Source: Cedecea lapagei (GTDB lineage: Bacteria; Pseudomonadota; Gammaproteobacteria; Enterobacterales; Enterobacteriaceae). Taken from it: a stretch of DNA of 64,000 bases. This document shows positions 52,151-60,677 of this stretch, in pieces (the first letter of the stretch is position 1; every line of letters starts with the position of its first letter). A model generated the notes under the pieces. That model had not been told where the DNA came from. It did no database searches and worked only from the letters and a program-made list of their open reading frames with translations. The translations under genes were made by a program, and so were the position numbers. The stretch is from NCBI RefSeq assembly GCF_900635955.1, contig NZ_LR134201.1, positions 992,001 to 1,056,000 on the forward strand, in the 5' to 3' direction.

Positions 52151-53230
52151 ATGACCAGCACCGCTATCCGCGTGGTTACCGGCCCCGCTAATTACTATTC
52201 ACACCCCGGCAGCCTTGCCCGCCTGACCGAGTTTTACAGCGAAGAACAGCTGAATAACGCGGTCTGGATCTACGGTGAGCGTGCTTTTGAGGCGGCTCGT
52301 CCCTTCCTGCCGGAAGCTTTTTCGTTGCCGGGCGCAAAGCATATTCAGTTTGGTGGGCACTGCAGCGAAAGCGACGTGCAGAGGCTGGTAGCCGAATCCG
52401 GTGAGCGTCAGGTGGTTATTGGTCTCGGCGGCGGCGCGCTGCTGGATACGGTGAAAGTGGTGGCCCGGCGGCTAAATGCGCCGGTGGTGGCGATCCCGAC
52501 CATCGCGGCAACCTGCGCGGCCTGGACGCCGCTGTCTGTCTGGTATAACGACGCCGGACAGGCGCTTCGCTTCGAGATTTTCAACGATGCGAACCATCTG
52601 GTGCTGGTGGAGCCGGAAATCATTTTGCGTGCTCCGCAGGAGTACCTGCTGGCGGGGATTGGCGATACGCTGGCGAAGTGGTACGAAGCGGTGGTACTTA
52701 GCCCGCAGCCGGAAAATCTGCCGCTTACCGTGCGCCTCGGTATCGGCGCCGCGCTGGCGATCCGCGACGTTCTGCTGGAGAGCAGCGAGCAGGCGCTGGA
52801 AGATCAAAACCGTGGCGAGTTAAGTCAGGCGTTTCTGGATGTGGTCGAGGCGATTATTGCCGGAGGCGGCATGGTGGGCGGCCTGGGCGAACGCTATACC
52901 CGTGTTGCCGCCGCACATGCCGTACATAATGGCCTGACGACGCTGCCGCAAACCGACCGTTTCCTGCACGGCACAAAAGTGGCCTACGGGATTCTGGTAC
53001 AGAGTGCATTGCTGGGACAGGACGACGTTCTGGCGCAACTGACGCAGGCGTATAAGCGTTTTAATCTGCCAACAAAACTGGCGCAGCTGGATGTGGATAT
53101 CCACAATCGTGCGGAGCTGGATAAGGTGATTGCCCGTACCCTGCAGGCTGGAGAGTCTATTCATGCGCTGCCGGTGGCGCTGTCGCCGGAGATTTTGCTG
53201 GCGGCGCTGGAGAAGGTTGAGGAGTTGTAA
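52151..53230 (+). CDS. hcxA: Hydroxycarboxylate dehydrogenase A (YbdH), iron-alcohol-dehydrogenase/GldA family
   Basis: A cytosolic NAD(P)H-dependent reductase of 2-oxo acids, 359 aa from the ATG at 52151 behind AAGGA. It matches E. coli YbdH in VVTGPANYYSHPGS, IGLGGGALLDTVKVVARRL, PTIAATCAAWTPLSVWYND, EYLLAGIGDTLAKWYEA and AAAHAVHNGLT. Metal-binding Asp and His residues lie in the GIGDTLAKWYE and AHAVHNGL blocks. In E. coli ybdH neighbours ybdL and, as I recall, is reported in the MetJ regulon. 2-Oxo-4-methylthiobutanoate is a plausible substrate here. Confidence 0.92.
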   Translation: MTSTAIRVVTGPANYYSHPGSLARLTEFYSEEQLNNAVWIYGERAFEAARPFLPEAFSLPGAKHIQFGGHCSESDVQRLVAESGERQVVIGLGGGALLDTVKVVARRLNAPVVAIPTIAATCAAWTPLSVWYNDAGQALRFEIFNDANHLVLVEPEIILRAPQEYLLAGIGDTLAKWYEAVVLSPQPENLPLTVRLGIGAALAIRDVLLESSEQALEDQNRGELSQAFLDVVEAIIAGGGMVGGLGERYTRVAAAHAVHNGLTTLPQTDRFLHGTKVAYGILVQSALLGQDDVLAQLTQAYKRFNLPTKLAQLDVDIHNRAELDKVIARTLQAGESIHALPVALSPEILLAALEKVEEL

Positions 53231-53235
53231 AGATT

Positions 53236-53331
53236 TGCCCCTCATCCCACAGGGGGAGAGGGGATAGATTACCGACTGTTCTGACGCGTTGTTTTCGCCC
53301 TCTCCCTCCGGGAGAGGGCCGGGGTGAGGGC
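53236..53331. repeat. Pair of GC-rich palindromic repeats between hcxA and norW
   Basis: TGCCCCTCATCCCACAGGGGG with GAGAGGGG (53236-53262) and CGCCCTCTCCCTCCGGGAGAGGG with CCGGGGTGAGGGCG (53296-53331) face each other in inverted order. They are the same class as the elements at 25094-25247 and 44033-44074, and again fill a convergent junction. Confidence 0.75.
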
Positions 53332-53334
53332 GTT

Positions 53335-54471
53335 TCAGCCTAACTTCAGCTCCCGCACCAAACCAAACGCCTGCTTCATATGCTCCTCGCTGACGATAAA
53401 CGCCCTTAGCTGCTGCGCGGCGTCTACCCCTTTCGCAATCACCCCTTGCTGGCTGGAGGTCATCTGCCAGGTTAAGTCGCTGCGCTGGGTTTCCCCGGCC
53501 AGGTGCAGCGGCATCTCTGGTGTTTTCACTTTGACCAGCATCGCCGGAAGGGAAACTGCATCTTCTGCCCCGAGCAGATTTTTCGCCAGCGTCATGGCGC
53601 TTAGCTGAATGGGCTGCAGGAACGGCAGCACCTTGCCGTCGATCTCCGCGCAGTCGCCGAGGGCGTAGATATCCGGATCGGAGGTCTGCAGCTGGCTATT
53701 CACCTTGATACCCCGGTTAACATCAAGCCCCGCGTGCTGCGCCAGGCCAATGTTTGGACGCAGGCCGATAGCGGCTACCACCGCGTCAACGTAGAGCTTA
53801 CGGCCATTATTCAGGGTGGCACATATCCCCGGCTCCGTCTGGATCACCGTTTCCAGCCTCTGGTTAAAGAGAAGCTCAACGCCCATCTGGCTCAGGCGCG
53901 ACTGCAGGCGGCCGCTGACCTCCGGCGGGAGCAGCGAGGCTATCAGGTGGCTGGCGTTATCCACCAGAACAACTTCTTTACCCGCGCGGCAAAAGTCCAT
54001 CGCCAGCTCGCTGCCGATAAGCCCGCCGCCCAGGATCATCACCCGTCGGGCGTCACGCAGCCGGGTTTCACAGGCCTGGTATTCCTGCTGGCTGTTTAGC
54101 GTCACCATCAACTCTTTGCCGGAAACGGGCGGCAAAAGGGCGGAGGAGCCGGTTGCCAGCACCAGCTTGTCGTAATGCCATTGGCGATTGCCGCATTTTA
54201 CCAGCTTGTTTTTCGGGTCGATGCTGCTGACCCAGCTGTTGGCGTGCAGCGTCAGGTTGTACTGCTCTGCAAACGCCCCGGCCTGCTGGCGTGTCATCTC
54301 TTCGGCGCGCTGATTTAAGCTCATTACGTGGCTGAGATCCGGCTTGTTGTATTCGTCGGCGCTGTCGGCGGCAATCAGTCGAATGGCCACCTCTGGGCTG
54401 TGTTTACGGATATTTTTCACCAGCTGACGGGCGGCAAAGCCCGAGCCGATAATCACGATGCCGTTGCTCAT
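53335..54471 (-). CDS. norW: NADH:flavorubredoxin reductase NorW
   Basis: A FAD-containing reductase of 378 aa that passes electrons from NADH to the rubredoxin domain of NorV for nitric-oxide reduction. It has the FAD motif IVIGSGFAARQLVKNI, the NADH motif VMILGGGLIGSELAMDF and the C-terminal FAD block DIYALGDCAEIDG. Its ATG overlaps the norV stop by four bases. Confidence 0.95.
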   Translation of the reverse strand: MSNGIVIIGSGFAARQLVKNIRKHSPEVAIRLIAADSADEYNKPDLSHVMSLNQRAEEMTRQQAGAFAEQYNLTLHANSWVSSIDPKNKLVKCGNRQWHYDKLVLATGSSALLPPVSGKELMVTLNSQQEYQACETRLRDARRVMILGGGLIGSELAMDFCRAGKEVVLVDNASHLIASLLPPEVSGRLQSRLSQMGVELLFNQRLETVIQTEPGICATLNNGRKLYVDAVVAAIGLRPNIGLAQHAGLDVNRGIKVNSQLQTSDPDIYALGDCAEIDGKVLPFLQPIQLSAMTLAKNLLGAEDAVSLPAMLVKVKTPEMPLHLAGETQRSDLTWQMTSSQQGVIAKGVDAAQQLRAFIVSEEHMKQAFGLVRELKLG

Positions 54472-55919
54472 TTGGCCTCCGTTGCCAGCTCATCAAAGAC
54501 GTCTTTCCCCAGAGAACATTCAGGGCAAAGGAAGCTGTCCGGCACTTCGCTCCACGGCGTTCCCGGCTCTACGGCCTGCATCGGTTCACCTTTGGCTGGA
54601 TCGTAAATCCACTGGCAAACGCTGCACTGCATGCAGGGACCCAGGTCGGCACTGTCGGCGGCGGGCGCAGCTTCCGCGGCTACCTGTTCAACCTGGGCAG
54701 CGGCCTGGGCCACCGGCAGCGGGGAGAGCGCCCACTGGCGGGCAATTTCTCGGCCATGTTCGCGGCACAGCTCCAGCGCGTTACCGTCCGGGCGCCATTT
54801 CGCCTTCAGGCTGAGGGACATTTCAAAGCCTGCGTCCTGCAGGCGGGTGGAGAGGCGATCTACCGCACCGCCGCTCCAGCCGTGGGAGCCGAAGGCGCTG
54901 GCGCGTTTGTTGCGGAAGCGCAGCCCGGTTATCTCTTCCACCAGCCCGGCTATCTTCGGCATCATCACGTTGTTCATGGTGGAGGTGCCAACCAGCACGC
55001 CTTTGGAGCGGAAGACGTTGGTCAGAATTTCGTTTTTATCGCTGCGCGCCACGTTGAAGATTTTTACCGCCACGCGTGGGTCAACTTCGTTGATCCCCTG
55101 GGCAATGGCATCTGCCATCATGCGGGTGTTGTTGGACATAGTGTCGTAGAACAGCGTGATGCGGTCTTCCTGGTAATCCGCAGCCCATTTCAGGTACAGC
55201 TCAACGATCTGGGTTGGGTTGTCGCGCCAGACCACGCCATGGGAGGTGGCAATCATATCTACCGGCAAATTGAAGCCGAGGATCTCGGTGATTTTTGGCG
55301 TGACCAGGCGGCTGAACGGCGTCAGGATGTTGGCATAGTAACGCTGGCACTGCTCGAAAAGCTCGGTCTGATCCACTTCGTCATTGAACAGGTGTTCGTC
55401 GCAGTAATGCTGGCCGAAGGCATCGTTGCTGAACAGCACCGCGTCGCCGGTCATGTAGGTCATCATGCTGTCGGGCCAGTGCAGCATTGGCGTTTCGACG
55501 AAGATGAGCTGTTTGCCGTTGCCGATGTCCAGGCTGTCGCCGGTTTTCACCACGTTAAAGTTCCACTCGGGATGATGATGGTGGCCGTTAATGGAGTCGA
55601 TGCCGTTTGCGGTGCAGTAGATTGGCGTGTTCGGGATGCGTGACATCAGTTCGGTCAGCGCCCCGGCGTGGTCTTCTTCCGCATGGTTGATAATGATGTA
55701 GTCGAGCGTGTTAAGGTCGATTTCTCGCTCAAGATTTTGCACAAACTCGCGGCTAAACTTATGGTCGACCGTGTCGATCAGGACCGTTTTTTCTTCCCGG
55801 ATGAGATAGCTGTTGTAGCTGCTGCCGCGCAGCGTTTTATATTCTGTACCGTGAAAATCGCGCACTTCCCAGTCACGTTGACCGACCCACTGAATGTTGT
55901 TTTTAACCAGAATAGCCAT
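54468..55919 (-). CDS. norV: Anaerobic nitric-oxide reductase flavorubredoxin NorV
   Basis: Reduces NO to N2O under anaerobiosis. At 483 aa from the ATG at 55919 (MAILVKNNIQWVGQRDWEVRD) it is 4 residues longer than E. coli NorV. Domains in order are a metallo-beta-lactamase di-iron core with HAEEDHAGAL, a flavodoxin domain with FYDTMSNNTRMMADAI, and a rubredoxin domain with CMQCSVCQWIYDPAKG and CPECSLG. A variable alanine-rich linker precedes the rubredoxin. Its promoter is sigma54-dependent and NorR-activated. Confidence 0.97.
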   Translation of the reverse strand: MAILVKNNIQWVGQRDWEVRDFHGTEYKTLRGSSYNSYLIREEKTVLIDTVDHKFSREFVQNLEREIDLNTLDYIIINHAEEDHAGALTELMSRIPNTPIYCTANGIDSINGHHHHPEWNFNVVKTGDSLDIGNGKQLIFVETPMLHWPDSMMTYMTGDAVLFSNDAFGQHYCDEHLFNDEVDQTELFEQCQRYYANILTPFSRLVTPKITEILGFNLPVDMIATSHGVVWRDNPTQIVELYLKWAADYQEDRITLFYDTMSNNTRMMADAIAQGINEVDPRVAVKIFNVARSDKNEILTNVFRSKGVLVGTSTMNNVMMPKIAGLVEEITGLRFRNKRASAFGSHGWSGGAVDRLSTRLQDAGFEMSLSLKAKWRPDGNALELCREHGREIARQWALSPLPVAQAAAQVEQVAAEAAPAADSADLGPCMQCSVCQWIYDPAKGEPMQAVEPGTPWSEVPDSFLCPECSLGKDVFDELATEAK

Positions 55920-55968
55920 TGAGAACCTCATTGATGTCATAGCGTTAAATGCTTTCTGACTGTTCTAT

Positions 55969-55984
55969 AGCGATTACCGTGCCA
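55969..55984 (-). promoter_or_regulatory. Sigma54 promoter of norVW
   Basis: On the minus strand TGGCAC-GGTAA-TCGCT matches the -24/-12 consensus with one change in the -12 half. It lies 50 nt upstream of the norV start and downstream of three NorR boxes. Confidence 0.85.
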
Positions 55985-56038
55985 ATTTTTTAATGATTTG
56001 ATTTTTATGAATTTTATTTTTCGATGTTTATTTTTATA

Positions 56039-56094
56039 GTCAAAATGACATTTTTTAACTTTGTCATTATGACTTTGTTGTTTGTCATTTTGAC
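56039..56094. promoter_or_regulatory. Three NorR enhancer sites
   Basis: Perfect GTCA-N3-TGAC palindromes at 56039-56049 (GTCAAAATGAC), 56063-56073 (GTCATTATGAC) and 56084-56094 (GTCATTTTGAC). Three sites are also required for NorR activation in E. coli. The last lies 46 nt before the norR start and may allow autoregulation. Confidence 0.95.
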
Positions 56095-56139
56095 TACTCA
56101 GGCGTAAGCTACACTTCCCCGTTTTTCTGGAGCCTCATT

Positions 56140-57660
56140 ATGAGCCTGTCGATGTCTTCTCTCGCCGCCATCGCTATCGAACTGCAGAGCGGTATCAGCC
56201 ATTCTGACCGCTTTTCCCGCGTTATCCGCACCCTGAGAAAGCTGCTCGGCGGTGACGCCACGGCGCTGCTGCGTTACGAATCGCGCCATTTTTATCCGCT
56301 GGCGATAGATGGCCTTGCGCTGGACGTGCTGGGGCGGCGCTTTGCCGTTGATGCCCATCCGAGGCTTGAAGCCATTGCCCGCGCCGGTGACGTGGTGCGT
56401 TTCCCGGCAGACAGCGAGCTGCCCGATCCCTATGACGGCCTTATCCCCGATCATGAAGAGCTCAAGGTTCACGCCTGCCTTGGGCTGCCGCTGTTTGCCG
56501 ACCAGAATCTTATAGGGGCGCTGACCGTTGACGGCATGGATCCCCACCAGTTCGACAGCTTTAGCGATGAGGAGCTCAGACTGATTGGCGTGCTGGCGTC
56601 CGGCGCGCTGAACAATGCCCTGCTGCTGGAACAGCTTGAGAAACAAACGCCGGAGGGCACCGTGCAGCCCCCTATTGCACGTGGGGTGGTGGGGGAGATG
56701 ATTGGCCGCTCATCGGGCATCGCCCAGCTGAAAAAAGAGATCGATATTGTCGCCACCTCCGATCTCAACGTGCTGATCACCGGCGAGACGGGCGTCGGAA
56801 AAGAGCTGGTGGCAAGGGCGATCCATGCCGGTTCAGCCAGGGCGGCGAGCCCGCTGGTCTATCTTAACTGCGCCGCGCTGCCGGAAAGCGTGGCGGAGAG
56901 CGAGCTGTTCGGCCATGTGAAAGGGGCTTTCACCGGCGCAATTCACCACCGCACCGGCAAGTTTGAGATGGCGGATAACGGCACGCTATTTCTTGATGAG
57001 ATAGGCGAGCTACCGCTTGCGCTGCAGGCCAAGCTGCTGCGCGTGCTGCAGTACGGCGATATTCAGCGGGTAGGGGATGACCGCAGCCAGCGGGTGGATG
57101 TGCGGGTGCTGGCCGCCACTAACCGGGACCTTCGTCAGCAGGTGGTCGCGGGTGAATTCCGGGCGGATCTGTTCCATCGTCTGAGCGTGTTTCCACTGCA
57201 TGTTCCACCGCTGCGCGAGCGCGGTGAGGATATTGCGCTGCTGGCCGGTTTTTTTTGCGAGCAAAGCCGCGTAAAAATGGGGCTAAAGCAAGTGGTGCTC
57301 AGCGAGGCGGCGCGAAGCCAGCTTATCCAGTACGGCTGGCCGGGTAACATTCGCGAGCTCGAACATGCTATTTATCGGGCTATAGTTCTGGCGCGTGCCG
57401 GCGATCCGCTGGGGGAGCTTGTCCTGCTGCCTCAGCATTTCCAGCTTTCCGGCCAGATAGATGAAGTCTTTCACGAGGCAGAAACCCCACCGGTAACGCC
57501 GGTGTTTAGCAGCCTGCGCGAAGCTACCGATGAGTTCCAGCGGGCCAGGATTGTTGACGCGCTTTCCGGCAACGGTAACAACTGGGCGGCCAGCGCCCGG
57601 CAGCTAGGGGTCGATGTTGCCAACCTGCACCGGCTGGCCAAGCGGCTGGGGGTGAAGTAA
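56140..57660 (+). CDS. norR: Nitric-oxide-responsive sigma54 activator NorR
   Basis: A 506-aa enhancer-binding protein. The N-terminal GAF domain (about 1-170) would bind NO at a non-haem iron. The central AAA+ domain has Walker A GETGVGKE, the sigma54-contact motif GAFTGA and Walker B GTLFLDEIGEL. The C-terminal HTH is NNWAASARQLGVDVANLHRLAKRLG. It is divergent from norVW, as in E. coli. Confidence 0.97.
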   Translation: MSLSMSSLAAIAIELQSGISHSDRFSRVIRTLRKLLGGDATALLRYESRHFYPLAIDGLALDVLGRRFAVDAHPRLEAIARAGDVVRFPADSELPDPYDGLIPDHEELKVHACLGLPLFADQNLIGALTVDGMDPHQFDSFSDEELRLIGVLASGALNNALLLEQLEKQTPEGTVQPPIARGVVGEMIGRSSGIAQLKKEIDIVATSDLNVLITGETGVGKELVARAIHAGSARAASPLVYLNCAALPESVAESELFGHVKGAFTGAIHHRTGKFEMADNGTLFLDEIGELPLALQAKLLRVLQYGDIQRVGDDRSQRVDVRVLAATNRDLRQQVVAGEFRADLFHRLSVFPLHVPPLRERGEDIALLAGFFCEQSRVKMGLKQVVLSEAARSQLIQYGWPGNIRELEHAIYRAIVLARAGDPLGELVLLPQHFQLSGQIDEVFHEAETPPVTPVFSSLREATDEFQRARIVDALSGNGNNWAASARQLGVDVANLHRLAKRLGVK

Positions 57661-57722
57661 TTTCCCCCGGCCTCTCTGTTAGACTGTTCACTATACCTCC
57701 GCTGCTGAGGGGGCGTAACGGG

Positions 57723-57766
57723 CTGTCAGGTTGCTGTCGGGTTGGTGTCGTGTCGCTGTCGTGTTG
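57723..57766 (+). promoter_or_regulatory. Four tandem 11-bp repeats upstream of the XRE-membrane regulator
   Basis: Four head-to-tail units CTGTCAGGTTG, CTGTCGGGTTG, GTGTCGTGTCG and CTGTCGTGTTG (consensus STGTCRKGTYG) end 58 nt before the regulator's start. The period of about one helical turn places all copies on the same DNA face, which is typical of cooperative protein binding. Confidence 0.7.
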
Positions 57767-57824
57767 AAGTAACGCAGGCTGAGCCATAGTCAGGGCGGGT
57801 TAAATCATTTGAGGATCTCCGGCC

Positions 57825-58295
57825 ATGAGTAACAACATTAAAGCATTGCGTTTGTCCCGCGCCTGGTCTCAGGAGCAGCTCGCCGAGCTCTCTTCCCTGA
57901 GCGTCAGAACTATTCAGCGCATTGAGAACGGTGGGCAGGCAAGCCTGGAAACCATGAGCGCGATTGCTGCCGCGTTCGATCTTAACGTGACAGATTTGTA
58001 CGACGATAATGAGCCTGATGGTGAGCCGGAGGACGCGCTCGATACACGAATTCTTGAGGCAAAACGGCGTGTTGCCAGAGAGTATCGATACTACCGCTCC
58101 GTGCTGGTGTGGGCCATTGTCTGTGCTGGCCTTGCCGTCATCAATTTGCTGACTTCATCGCACCAATACTGGTTTCTCTGGCCAACGCTGATTTGGGGGG
58201 CGCTGCTGGTGACGAGCGGCCTGCGCCTGTTCCTGCTGAAGGGCTGGCTGGAAAAACGCCAGCAGCAGCGCCTGCAGCAGTTATTGCGTAAATAG
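57825..58295 (+). CDS. XRE-type HTH regulator with C-terminal 2TM membrane anchor
   Basis: A 156-aa protein. The N-terminal Cro/CI-type HTH (residues 3-60) contains SRAWSQEQLAELSSLSVRTIQRIENG, and an acidic linker (DDNEPDGEPEDALD) follows. A 2TM domain has two hydrophobic segments (about 94-110 and 119-138) and a basic glutamine-rich tail. It would be a membrane-anchored DNA-binding protein. No sensor or target gene is obvious; the four 11-bp repeats just upstream suggest autoregulation. It is convergent with the EAL gene, with no gap. Confidence 0.88.
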   Translation: MSNNIKALRLSRAWSQEQLAELSSLSVRTIQRIENGGQASLETMSAIAAAFDLNVTDLYDDNEPDGEPEDALDTRILEAKRRVAREYRYYRSVLVWAIVCAGLAVINLLTSSHQYWFLWPTLIWGALLVTSGLRLFLLKGWLEKRQQQRLQQLLRK

Positions 58296-59855
58296 TTAGC
58301 TGACCACCCGGTTGCGCGCAATCCAGTCGATAAACGCCTGTTTAGGCAGGGCTTTGCTGTAAAGCCAGCCCTGTCCCCATGCTACGCCGTGCTCGCGTAG
58401 CCACGCCGCCTGCGAGGCCGTTTCAATACCTTCGGCCAGGGTCGTCACATTGAGGGTTTTCGCCATTTCGATGATATAGGGCGTGACGTTCTTATACTCC
58501 AGAGCCTCGACGAACGATTTGTCGATTTTAAGGATATCGACTTCAAGATCCTGCAGGTAGCTCAGGCTGGAGTAGCCTGTGCCGAAATCATCAAGGTAGA
58601 CAGGATGGCCTGCCTCACGGTATTTCGCCACGATGGGGGCGCTGACCTTGGGATCGGCAAAGCCGCGCTCGGTAATCTCCAGCGCTATCTGCTCCGCTTT
58701 AATTTGATACTTCAGCAGCAGCGGTTTGATGGCCTGCAGCACCTGATCGTTAAGCACATCACTCGGTGAGAGGTTGATTGAGACATGGTGCTGAGGATGG
58801 GCGTGTAGCCAGTCGCCGAGCTCGACGAAGGTCTTTTTAATGACCAGCCGGGTTATCTGCGAGATAAGCCCGGCCTGCTCGGCAATCGGGATAAAGATGT
58901 CCGGGCTGATAAAGCTGCCGTCCGGCAGACGCCAGCGGATGAGGACTTCCGCCCCCACGCCTTCTCCGGTTTTTAAATCCACAATAGGCTGGTATTCGAG
59001 GGTGAACTCCCGATCGCGAATGGCATCCTGAATGCGTGCCTGGGGGGACTCAAGGCGGCGCAGCAGGCGAGTGATAAACCAGCCCGCGCTCAGGCTAAAG
59101 AGAATACCAATCGGCAGCCAGATGATCATTTGCCTGTACCAGGCCATCTGCAGCGGGGCGCTGGGTGCCCAGGCGATCATCGCCAGGCCTAACGCCGGAG
59201 AGTAGCGAATGACCCAGGCGTTTTTTCCGTCGGAATAAGACGTTGTGCCTTTTTGAATCTCGGCTTCCCAGCGGCTATTGGGCAATTCCGTGTTGCTGGC
59301 GATGAGCCGGTTGTGCTCCATACCGACCATCGCGACGTTTACCGGGTTATGGCCGAAGGGAATAACGTCAATAAAAGCTATCGGATCGATCACAACCAGA
59401 TGGTGTGATTTTCCTATGTACATCATTGGGCGTTCGAAGCCGAGATCGGTGATATTGGTGTACCAGGCCAGGAAGCCTTTTGTGCCGCTGGTGTCGGGGT
59501 GGCCGAGCTCTGCGCTGCCGTGGGTTGTCCCAAGCGAAGAGCATACGATGCGGTCATTGACGGTATAGACGACTTCCTGAATATAGCGATAGTTGAAAGC
59601 GACCCGGCGCATCGCATCCAGGTGGCTGCGGGAGCAGGACTGGCCGTTGAAGCTGTCTATCTGTGCGAGCGCGTCGGCGCTTTGGTTGATGACCTTCTCA
59701 CTGCGCAGCAGTGCGCGATCAGCATAGTTTTCAAGCTCGCTGTGGAAGGTTTGCTCGGCTTTATTGTGCGCCAGATAGATGCTAAGCAAGATTGGCAGAA
59801 GCACCGCCGCGATCAGCACGCCATTGACGAGACTGACCCTTTTTTTGCTTGTCAT
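58296..59855 (-). CDS. CSS-motif EAL-domain c-di-GMP phosphodiesterase
   Basis: A 519-aa inner-membrane protein related to E. coli PdeB/PdeC-type enzymes. A first transmembrane helix (about 10-29) leads to a periplasmic domain with the redox-sensitive CSS motif (DRIVCSSLGTT) and a second Cys in GQSCSRSHLD. After a second helix (about 243-263) comes the cytosolic EAL domain: GAEVLIRWR in place of EAL, LEITERG, LDDFGTGYSSLSYL, DILKIDKSFV and AEGIET. The catalytic residues appear intact. In PdeC the free-thiol state promotes processing and activity. Confidence 0.93.
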   Translation of the reverse strand: MTSKKRVSLVNGVLIAAVLLPILLSIYLAHNKAEQTFHSELENYADRALLRSEKVINQSADALAQIDSFNGQSCSRSHLDAMRRVAFNYRYIQEVVYTVNDRIVCSSLGTTHGSAELGHPDTSGTKGFLAWYTNITDLGFERPMMYIGKSHHLVVIDPIAFIDVIPFGHNPVNVAMVGMEHNRLIASNTELPNSRWEAEIQKGTTSYSDGKNAWVIRYSPALGLAMIAWAPSAPLQMAWYRQMIIWLPIGILFSLSAGWFITRLLRRLESPQARIQDAIRDREFTLEYQPIVDLKTGEGVGAEVLIRWRLPDGSFISPDIFIPIAEQAGLISQITRLVIKKTFVELGDWLHAHPQHHVSINLSPSDVLNDQVLQAIKPLLLKYQIKAEQIALEITERGFADPKVSAPIVAKYREAGHPVYLDDFGTGYSSLSYLQDLEVDILKIDKSFVEALEYKNVTPYIIEMAKTLNVTTLAEGIETASQAAWLREHGVAWGQGWLYSKALPKQAFIDWIARNRVVS

Positions 59856-59963
59856 AGATGGGTTCCGGCGTAAGGGGGATGAAGGTTATCAGTAATTTAT
59901 CTGCCAGCATAGTTCAGGCGGCGCAGGAATGTTATGTTTCAGCGCAAAGGTTGGGAGGCCGCA

Positions 59964-60677
59964 ATGAAAAAGAGAGACTTTGTGACCCAGGACTTACTGA
60001 GCAAAATTTATCAGCACAGCACGCCCGGGCCACGCAAACTGCCGCCGGAGCGCCAGCTTGCGGAAGAGTATGGCGTTTCGCGTTTTACGATCCGCCAGGC
60101 GCTGGAGAAGCTGGTCAGTATTGGCGTGGTCTCCATTGTTCAGGGATCCGGGATCTGGATTAACGAGCAGGCTCGCAATAGCCCGCTGGTCTACAACTCG
60201 ATTACCGAGAAGTCCTTCGATCGCATCAGTTTTCGCCTGCTCAGCCTGCATAAAAAACTTCCCGACCGCGATGAGCAGCAGGTTTTTGGCTTAGGGCCTG
60301 ATGAATTTATCTGGCAGTTTTGCCGCCTGCGCCTGGTGGATAGTCAGAAAGTGCAGATTGAAACGTCGCGAATGCCGGCTAAAGATTTCCCCGACCTCAA
60401 CCAGAAGGCGATTGAAAGCTCACTGCAGCAGTATGTTTTGAGTAAGGGATATCGCATTTCGCACCTGCTTACCCGCTACCAGGCCATTGTGGTCAATAAA
60501 GAGCAGGCGCAGCTGCTGGAGTGCAGGAAGGGGCAGCCCGCGATGCAGATAAGTAACCGCGGGATCCTCGAAGGGGGACGGGTATATGAGATCAGCGACA
60601 TCGTTGATATCAACTATTCCTGCACCTACGTCATCCCCTTTAACCACGATAATCTGGTTCGCCGTAAATCCTCTTAG
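59964..60677 (+). CDS. GntR/HutC-family transcriptional regulator (UTRA domain)
   Basis: A 237-aa regulator with an N-terminal winged helix (PPERQLAEEYGVSRFTIRQALEKLVSIGVVSIVQGSGIWI) and a C-terminal UTRA effector domain ending in FNHDNLVRRK. The start ATG at 59964 follows GGGAGG at a good distance; the frame extends ten codons upstream. It is convergent with, and overlaps by 4 nt, the enolase-superfamily gene. It most likely controls that gene and the PTS gene. Confidence 0.9.
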   Translation: MKKRDFVTQDLLSKIYQHSTPGPRKLPPERQLAEEYGVSRFTIRQALEKLVSIGVVSIVQGSGIWINEQARNSPLVYNSITEKSFDRISFRLLSLHKKLPDRDEQQVFGLGPDEFIWQFCRLRLVDSQKVQIETSRMPAKDFPDLNQKAIESSLQQYVLSKGYRISHLLTRYQAIVVNKEQAQLLECRKGQPAMQISNRGILEGGRVYEISDIVDINYSCTYVIPFNHDNLVRRKSS

